Shown here in pieces: positions 56,621 to 64,000 of a stretch of 64,000 nt of DNA (position 1 is its first letter; each line of letters opens with the position of its first letter). Made by a program: the position numbers and the translations under genes. The notes under the pieces are model-generated. The model ran no database searches. It saw only the letters and a program-made list of their open reading frames with translations, and was not told the DNA's origin. Origin of the DNA: Cephalotus follicularis (Eukaryota; Streptophyta; Magnoliopsida; Oxalidales; Cephalotaceae); contig BDDD01000062.1 in NCBI GenBank assembly GCA_001972305.1, forward strand, positions 992,901 through 1,056,900, read 5' to 3'.

Positions 56621-58492
56621 CTTTGCTGGTACTTTTGGAACCACTGGATTGCTGGTAAGTTCTTCAGATCTGTTTAAATTTATATTCTGGTATTTACATA
56701 TCTGAAAGTTGGTGTAATTTGACTATGTTAATATTTCTAGCCTTGGGTACATGTTTATATTATCGTACTTAGAAAATATAAGAGCTCAACTAAAGTATGC
56801 CGTTCCTACTGTAGAGGGTCCAAATCTGTAGTCTAGTAGAGTTAAAATTCAGCTGCATTAGATAACACTTGACATCGAGGAAGTACTATAACACTTGACA
56901 TCGAGGAAGGACTCTTAAAGGGGTAGGAAATATCAAAACAATTTTCTTTTGTGCTAAATATGGAGCCTTAGGCTTTTAAATCATTGTATCCCAGCATCTC
57001 ATATGCGATATCTACCTGAGTATTTTAATTATTGTTATAGTGCTTACTTATCATTGATTCCTATGATGTTGGATATTGCGGTTTCTTCTTCTTGATTGAG
57101 TTTAAATGGGGTTTCTTTCAGTGCTCGTTACATCAAATGGGGAATTGCCAACTGAAAGCTGAACTTTCAAGCAGGGCCTAGGAAGGCTGAGGATGCAAAC
57201 TATATTGCTTGATGTGTTGTGTGTTTTCGCTTTTGTATGATTAAGACATTAATATTTACCTCCATGAGCCGTATTTGTTCCTCCCCTTAGAATGTGTTCT
57301 TTTATTGTGTATTACATTTTGAAATATTGAATATCCTTTTGGTAAAGCCTAGTTTCGTGATCTTTAGAGATGTGCCGTTGCCACTTACAGGCCAACAGAG
57401 TTAGTGAGCCAAATGGGTGCATTGTTAATTAGGCTGTTGCAAGCTTGTACTGCTTTATCGAATTTATTAGTCTCGATTGCAAGGATGGACTCTTCCATTG
57501 CAGAATATGACGCAGAGTATCAGCACATACTGATTCCTCATTTATTTACTCATCCTGAATTCTAGCATTGATGATGCTTGCGAAGGAAAGCATGTGTTTA
57601 ATCTGGACAGTGAAGGGTTATATATGCAATCTACAAGCCATTTTTTTGACAAACTTCACTAGCTTAGTGGTTCTGCAAAAAATTTTAACGATGGATACTT
57701 GGGATGGAGATAATGTAGCAGGATTCCTTTTAACATACACCCCCATTCTGGGACCTTCAGCTTACATGCTTTTTATGTTGTCTTCAAACCCAAGGCTCTC
57801 CCTGAAATACAGAATGTAGTATCTTGGCTTCTATTCTAATTCACTATTTAAAAATCTGGCCATCATATTGTTGTCACCAATTGGGGTTCCTCTTAGACAA
57901 GTTCTTTTTTACTTCTTTATGTTTCCACTTGGATCAGTTATACTTGGGAGACACCCTTTGATTCCGATTACACCAACCATAAAAGAAGACGCAACTTCCA
58001 AATAGCCGAAACAATTTATAATAGATTCATAGCATCTGACAAATTTTGTGGGTGGCCTTAAAAAGCTAATAAATCTCTCATTCGATATTGAGACAGGAGG
58101 TGGAAACAAAAGCAAACAATATTTTTTTTCTTCCCTTGATTGGTGGAACAAACCATTAGAGACTGTCAAAGATCTCCTTGTCTATACTGTTTTTTTTTTT
58201 GAACGAAATTGTCTATACTGTTTAATAGTATATCTTTTTGTAATGTTGTTATCAGACAGTGATTTTTTTATAACTTCATTAGAAGTTAAAGGACAACAAA
58301 ACAGAAAGAATGTTACTTCTATTCTTTTAAGTATAAATGTCACAATGTCCTTATCATCTAGAGACTAAAGAATGTACAAATATCTACAGTGAAACCTTAC
58401 ATAGTGATGAATTTAATTGAAAGAATAACAAATGACAATAGAATGAATGAATCCTGCGTTTCAATAAATTAAACTGAAATTCTTTAGTTACT
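56621..58492. other. Downstream of the splicing gene, non-coding
   Basis: Contains the probable 3' UTR and intergenic sequence. From 57070 it matches copy A (17905-18745 and 19290-19849). A 9-fold T run with an inserted ACGAAATTG block at about 58190 is specific to copy B. No frame is conserved between the copies, and I see no gene. Confidence 0.55.
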
Positions 58493-59371
58493 TTACTTGT
58501 TTCCATCAGCATCCACATTGATTATGGTAGAGGCTCTCTTGAAGTGGGTTGGCACAGGCCTAAGCCAACCTCGGCCCCGATCATGTCCTTAGTCAAGAAG
58601 GGTGAAACTTCGTCACTTGATAGGCTGCGTGACCATCTAACCCTTTTAGCTCTATTTGCTCCGGGACCATAATTCTTGTATTCACCATAATATACAGTAC
58701 TGTTTTGCCAAACACACAACATGTTAAACATGTCAAAATATATAAGTGGCACATGGAAATATTGGGTTTTAAAAAAAATGAAGATACTACATATATATGA
58801 TGATACCTTTGCTGGCTTTGGTCTCCCCAGTCATCCCATCCCTGTGGCAAAATAGCACTAGGCATGTAAGTTAAAGCAAAGACCACCCTAGAGTAAGTAC
58901 CCCATGCCTCCCAAGGAGGGCAGTTCCAAGACCAGTAATCTTGCAACCCAAGAAAGTGTAGCCAGTATCTTCAGATGGTGACTCCCTTTGTTGAGCAGTG
59001 ATTGCTCCACTGCTCTCAGAAACTGAATATGGCACCTCTGCATTACCATAATATATAGTGGTATTAATGGTACTCTTTTATTTGTGTGCCTAAACAAATT
59101 CAAATTGAAACAACTCGCATGCCACTATATACATATTGTTCTATCTTTAAAATGTAATCTAATTAACACTCACTTCGTATAGAGAGGCAGCATTCCCGCA
59201 TATAAAATCAGGGCTCCTTCAATGTAGCAGTTGCTGTAATAATGTCTCCCTAAATCATCTAGGAGAGTATCTTGATAAGAAGAAATGCTACAACCGTAGA
59301 ATGCACCTCTATCTCCCGACACCCCTAGTGCCACAGCTTTTCCAGTTGACTCGAAGGTATTCTACAAGAAA

Positions 59372-61026
59372 TTGATAAGAAGAAAGGACCAGGTTTGCAG
59401 TATCGGTATGAGTCACGAGTGCTTCGGTCCCATTGTTCTTTCGTAGCATTGACCTCTGTTAGTAGACTCTTATTATTGGTTACATGACATGTAGCTCCAG
59501 TGTCTAACAACCACTCTGAAGAAGCGTTGGCCCTGCAATCCGTCATCATTGCGATAAAGTTGCGAGGTTCAGGCTTGCCCACCAACATGTGAGCTTCCTT
59601 ATGTGTTGTGTCAGCATTAAGCACACCAATATTCTCATTGTTCATCTTAGACCTCAAGTTCTCGAGATCAGTAACTTGATGAGTGATTTCCATGTCTTCA
59701 CAGAACTTAAAATCTAAGAACTTATCCACTATGTGAGATTTGGATAGTTCCTCATCTTTTCGGAATTGAACGTCTAAATTGTCCCACATTTCCCTAGCAG
59801 TCTTAAACTTACTATAGATTTCTGCAAGACGGTCTGATAAACAATTCAATAAGTAGTCTCTACAGTAGTCCTCATCACTTAACCATTGAGATTCAGAAAC
59901 ATCTTCAGTGGTGCCAGAAAAAGTACTCAAAACAGTATAGAATATTTGATTGGATTTCAACCCGAATTGAGTCTTACGTCTCCAAGCGTTGTACTCCGAC
60001 CCACCAAATGATTGTAATTTAGCCATCTCAAAAAGAATATATTTATCCATTTCAGTAAATAAATAGATTAAATAATAAGTAGAACGAGTGCACCTGAATT
60101 TTCAGCATAAACAGCAACCAAACGGAGCCTCGAAGTCTGAAAAAACAGTAAAAATCAGCCTCACTCTCACTGTGCGCGTGTGCACCACACGCGCTAGCAA
60201 CTGCCAGTCTCTCCCACGCATGCGTGCGCCACATGCCCGTCTTCTCCTTCCTTCGCTCGACGCAGCAGGCGGAAAAGAAGAAGATGGTGATTCCAGCGAT
60301 GATAGACGACGCCGACCTCGCAAACGGACTGGCGGACCTCCAAGAGTCGACAACTGGACTCCTATGCCTGAAACGACGTCACCAGTGGCTGGAAAAACCG
60401 ATTCAAATCGCGGCGGCTACACAACCAAGCTCCTTCGTCCGGCAACGGTTCAACGCCGCACCACCTGCCAAAGAACCACCATGGAAAGACGAGTTCAACG
60501 CGACCGCTTTGAGCCTCTGACGTCAACTCCAGTGGCTAGAATAGGAGTTCAAAAGTTGCGGATCGCTAAAGCCTCAGGACGCTGTTCTGGATGATTCCGA
60601 CACCGGATCAAAAATCCAACACCACCGACAGATTCCTCTGGTCGAGGTGCACCAGACGGTGGCCGGAACAAAAAATTACTTTTTTGACCGTTTTACTCCT
60701 GACGTGAATAATGACAAAACTGCCTCTGTCATGGAACAACCAAATTGCACGCGAAATGAGACATCCATCAAATTAAGATAAAAACACAAAATAATGCTTT
60801 AAGATTGTTAAGGTTTTAGACTGTATTGACAAATAAGTATGTATGGCTTAAAACATTACACATTCAAGTTTGGAATACTCTGCAGTGTTGCCTCCAGCTA
60901 ACACACTTATATTTATACTAGGGTCTTACCTTATTATGGGCTCTAGTCCACATAACCCCAAATCTTAGGCCTTCACTTATTGAGTTTATATTAAAACATA
61001 TTAGTTAGATAGTTAAGTATCTAACA
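59372..61026 (-). mobile_element. Truncated copia retroelement in pectinesterase B intron
   Basis: The minus strand starts TGTTAGATACTTAACTATC at 61026, an LTR-like start. Gag begins MDKYILFEMAKLQSFGGSEY (about 60050) and includes SKFKTAREMWDNLDVQF. It passes directly to protease sequence with EWLLDTGATCHVT (about 59520), so the middle of gag including the zinc knuckle is deleted. Coding ends against pectinesterase intron sequence at about 59372. The 60100-60650 stretch is a GC-rich leader. No second LTR and no target duplication were found. Confidence 0.7.
59480..60050 (-). pseudogene. Copia gag-protease remnant
   Basis: Carries SDEDYCRDYLLNCLSDRLAE, HIVDKFLDFKFCEDM and QVTDLENLRSKMNNE of copia gag, then the protease active-site region WLLDTGATCHVTNN. 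The frame stays open by chance into pectinesterase exon 3, which should not be read as a fusion protein. Confidence 0.75.
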
Positions 61027-61609
61027 GATAATACCTTAATTGTGAGAAATCGTCCAACAAAATCAGATGCCAATATGGAGACTGTTGGAGATTCATAGAT
61101 ATCCCCATTGTCATTCCATGTAATTACGATGTTAGAGGCATGCCTGCCACTCAATGTGATGAAGGGCTTATCAGCAGGCACGACAATCTTTTCTCTGCTT
61201 AATTAAGCACAAAAATAACTTAAAATTAGAACATATATAAGAATCCCTCAATCCAATCAATTTGTCAAATAACCAAGGTGTCAACCCATAACTCGTTTTT
61301 TTTTTTCTTTAACAAATTACATCACATTCATTTGCACCATGCATGCGCCTAGGAATAGTTTAAAACTGCATGCCAGCTAGTCCACGCACACACAAACCAG
61401 TATGTTACTGACTCAACCCAAATGAAAACAAGCTCAGAGTTATTAGATGGAACAGCATCAATAGCATCTTGTATCTTTCCATAATCTCCTTCGCCAGACT
61501 GATCAACCTTTATGAGAATGGCAATAGACGTATTCACAGCATCGGTAGCCATGATAAAACCATATACAATTTGAAACAAAATGATAAGTAAATAGCCATA
61601 AATCTTCAT

Positions 61610-62902
61610 TGGTGAAGGGCACAATAAAAAATTTAATTAAACAAATGGTTTAGTGAAGGAATGAAACAAAGTTATACTATATATTAATTTATATACTGAC
61701 TACCAATATGTTGTTATGACCACGTTCAATTTGTCGGTGGCTCGTGGCCGATTTCTTAAAGCTGAAGTTTAAATGTTGATCTATCTTAAAGTGGATATAA
61801 ATACATTTACCTGAGAGGAAGAGGGAAAGAAAATTATTATACTATTAATTGCCAGCAAATCGTGCTTAATAATAATCTGTTTTAGGTAAATGTACTCTAC
61901 GTGTTATATGGCGGCGTTATGTACTATGTGATTTATGCTTTGAATTGTACATGACTTTGCACGTACGTAGTAGTAATCTCACAACAGCACAGCCACCACC
62001 CAAAATCTCAAGTTACTTAAAATGAGGAGGCAAGGCAACTATTAGTTTCTAGTTAAAGACGTTATTTGAAACTTTACATGCACGCATGCAACTATCTTAT
62101 TCAAGTATCAAACAGCTGGAAGTCAAAAATGTACATGGATTTATTTGGATGGATAACTTAAATCATTCATTTCTTATATAATTTAGTGGAAGAGATGTAT
62201 GCTACTATATAAAAGGATAACCAAATAAATCTTTTTTTGAGCTGAAGATTGGAGAACCCAAATCTACAATATAGTTCAAATTCTAAGATAAGATGTTATT
62301 TGAGCACTGAACCAACTCAATATGCCAGAAACAGGTGAAACAATAGCAGCTTGGAATACTGGTTTGTTAATTTATTGCATAAGCAACTAAGTAGATATGC
62401 TTTAAGATTAAGATTAAGATTAAGAGGGGATATATTAATAGTTTAGACAAAGAATTGAGGATCTATTTTAACAATTAATCAATACCCTTTGGTCAAAACT
62501 ATTGCTTAGAGAACCTCGATAAGTCAAACAATCACAAATGATATTTTGATAATTCTATTATAATGCGTTTATGACACGTCATTTGTAATTAATAATATTA
62601 CTCTTAGATAATACACCTACTTTTTTCCTTAAATCTATTCAATTAATTAATTATCAATTACAGCAAGTAAGATTATCCTTGTTCCAGTGTGACCGAGTTT
62701 GCCTATGTTAGGAATCCCAGGAATAAATCCCAATACTTTGTACTAACTTCATTTTGAGTACTTTTCTATTTCATGATTATAGTATTGTTGTGAGTTGTAT
62801 TAATAAATGAGAAATAAGACAATGATGGAATCCTAATTGTATTAGTTGCATAATATGATAAGATTTTGTTGTAATTGCTTGTTTTAATTTGTGACTAATG
62901 TG
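61610..62902. promoter_or_regulatory. Upstream region of pectinesterase B
   Basis: Matches 25438-26558 plus 38886-39053 of copy A, with the Tat gypsy insertion site left empty near 62735. The AGATTA hexamer repeat is at about 62401-62425. A duplicated GTACTCTACGTGTTATATGG block of copy A (25725 and 25785) is single here. No gene. Confidence 0.6.
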
Positions 62903-63141
62903 TAGGGTTACGCAAACGAACCACAAAAATATAACAAAATCAGTGTATTCAGTTCGGTTTGGTACCATAAAAGAGCAGTTTGATTTTGGATTACATAAAT
63001 ATTAAACCAAATGTATTGGTTCGGTTTATAGGATTAAAAAACCCACAAAAATCAAATCGAACCGCATTTATAATATATATTATTTTAATAATTTTATATA
63101 TCTAATTAATAATTATCTATCCAATATTTTTATATCACATC
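62903..63141. mobile_element. hAT-like MITE, copy B, interrupted
   Basis: Starts TAGGGTTACGCAAACG and matches the left half of the MITE at 39054-39563, including the preceding CTAATGTG. It is cut at 63141 by the LTR that follows. Confidence 0.85.
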
Positions 63142-64000
63142 TGTGACATCCGTGTCCTTGTACGGTCGGTGTCTGTGAGCCTGCGGGGTTTCTGTCTGTC
63201 TGTCTTTCTGTCTGTTAATCTGTTTTTCTGGCTCTCTTGACATATGCATCACGGCATTTATAATTTTTTTTACCATTTCGATTTCATTATGATGATTTTT
63301 CTGTGTAACAACTAAGTTTTCTCTGCTGAAAAATTTAACAATATTTTACTGAAACTGCTACTGATTTCAGAAAAATAGGCCAAGTGGTATGTCCTAAACA
63401 TTCAATTTTGTCCGCATCGGTTAAATTCTGGATAAAAACCCAGTCCATTTAGAGTTGAATATATATGGGAAATACCATTTTTTGGCTCACTTTTGCCATT
63501 TCCCTCTCTCTCTCCCCGACTCTCTCTCTCTCTTCTCTCCCGTCTCTCTCCGGTTTCTGCCTTCTGCCACTGACGTCAGTGCCGATCTGACGCTGGCGAA
63601 GGTACCGGTCAAACTACAGTGACCTCCCGAGCACGCCGAGCCCATTTACCGCGCCGGCAACCGCGCTGTTCGTGCTCACGGACCTCTTCTCTCACCGCCC
63701 CTGTTTCGCTTCGTTCCGGCGTCTCCGGTGGTCGTCATGGAAAGGCGAGCCCAGATTCGGACTCCTGACGTTGTGGCCGTTCGAACGGTACCGGCCCCGA
63801 CACGTGACGACGTAGGCAATGCCGATCGGCGGCGAAGGACAGCCGCGGTCAACGCGGCCGTTTCGGCCAGATGCGGCGGCGCCAGACCCAACACGCCTCA
63901 GATATGTGCTCCCTAGCCTCCAACGCGCCAGATGCGACCTCTGCGGCTGACCGGCGAAGCGCGTGGCAGTCACGCACCAGCGACCTTCCGGCGAGAAATT
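63142..64000 (+). repeat. Partial LTR, same family as 45304-47701
   Basis: Begins TGTGACATCCGTGTCC and follows the reverse complement of the 45304-47701 LTR: AGGCCAAGTGGTATGTCC (63378), a TATA-like TATATATGGG (63460), a CT-rich run (63500-63545) and the GC-rich part with GAGCCCAGATTCGGACTCC (about 63748). It continues past the window edge, so whether it is a solo LTR or a whole element is unknown. GC-rich open frames here are not supported as genes. Confidence 0.85.

Larger units (their letters stand above)
58493..61609 (-). pseudogene. Pectin methylesterase, copy B (frameshifted)
   Basis: Same five-exon layout as copy A. Against copy A it has a 1-nt deletion in the DFICG motif (about 59211), a 4-nt deletion after RCHI (about 59026), a 1-nt deletion at LGRPW (about 58905) and a 1-nt deletion in the last exon (about 58575). 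The conserved GTYRE has become VTYWE across the exon 1/2 junction. The intron between exons 2 and 3 holds copia sequence. The upstream region with TATATAAA is still present, so transcription is possible, but no active esterase could be made. Confidence 0.9.
55386..63141 (+). repeat. Segmental duplication, copy B
   Basis: Counterpart of 16879-39300 in the same orientation, about 38 kb apart at the left edge. It lacks the MITE at 18749, the intron CACTA element and the Tat gypsy element, but has its own copia fragment at 59372-61026. Its right edge is cut by the LTR at 63142. Confidence 0.9.

Noticed and set aside
59325-60050. 241-codon frame joining copia gag-protease to pectinesterase sequence
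   Set aside because: The frame runs by chance from the retroelement remnant into pectinesterase exon 3. There is no sign of a real fusion gene.
60088-60594. 168-codon plus-strand frame in GC-rich sequence
   Set aside because: No recognisable domain. It lies in the leader of the truncated copia element and overlaps open frames in other phases.

Overview
This is plant nuclear DNA, most likely from a eudicot: AT-rich, intron-bearing genes, and mostly layered transposable elements of typical plant families (Ty3/gypsy Tat lineage, Ty1/copia, CACTA, hAT-like and Tourist-like MITEs). I cannot name the species. No rRNA or tRNA gene, CRISPR array or bacterial feature was seen.

Three host genes look intact or nearly so. 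(1) At 2050-4574 (-), a five-exon NmrA/isoflavone-reductase-family NADPH reductase most like the 'probable pinoresinol-lariciresinol reductase 3' group. (2) At 19850-25437 (-), a five-exon pectin methylesterase (copy A) whose catalytic motifs are intact, although one intron holds a CACTA transposon. (3) At 53241-56620 (+), a two-exon CWC21/SRRM2-type spliceosomal protein with a cwf21 domain and a long charged tail.

Genes 2 and 3 belong to a direct segmental duplication. Copy A runs from about 16879 to 39300 and copy B from 55386 to 63141. Copy B keeps the splicing gene but its pectinesterase has at least four frameshifts. Copy A keeps the pectinesterase but only a truncated, partly inverted piece of the splicing gene. 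Each copy therefore preserves a different gene. Comparing the copies also gives empty sites that date several insertions.

The rest, left to right: a 410-bp tandem duplication of the reductase promoter and start, its second copy split by a MITE (4553-6058); an internally deleted gypsy element with perfect 5-bp target duplications (6385-11130) inside Mutator-like debris; a decayed copia element (12465-16875) carrying a hAT-like MITE; copy A with its own MITE and a 3.9-kb CACTA element; a 12.3-kb Tat-lineage gypsy element (26559-38885) with gag-pol on the minus strand, an antisense gene on the plus strand and a nested solo LTR; a MITE and fold-back zone (39054-44462); a third gypsy remnant (44463-51710) that hosts a 2.4-kb solo LTR and a CACTA element carrying exon fragments of apparent host genes (47972-50911); copy B; and the start of another large LTR running off the right edge (63142-64000).
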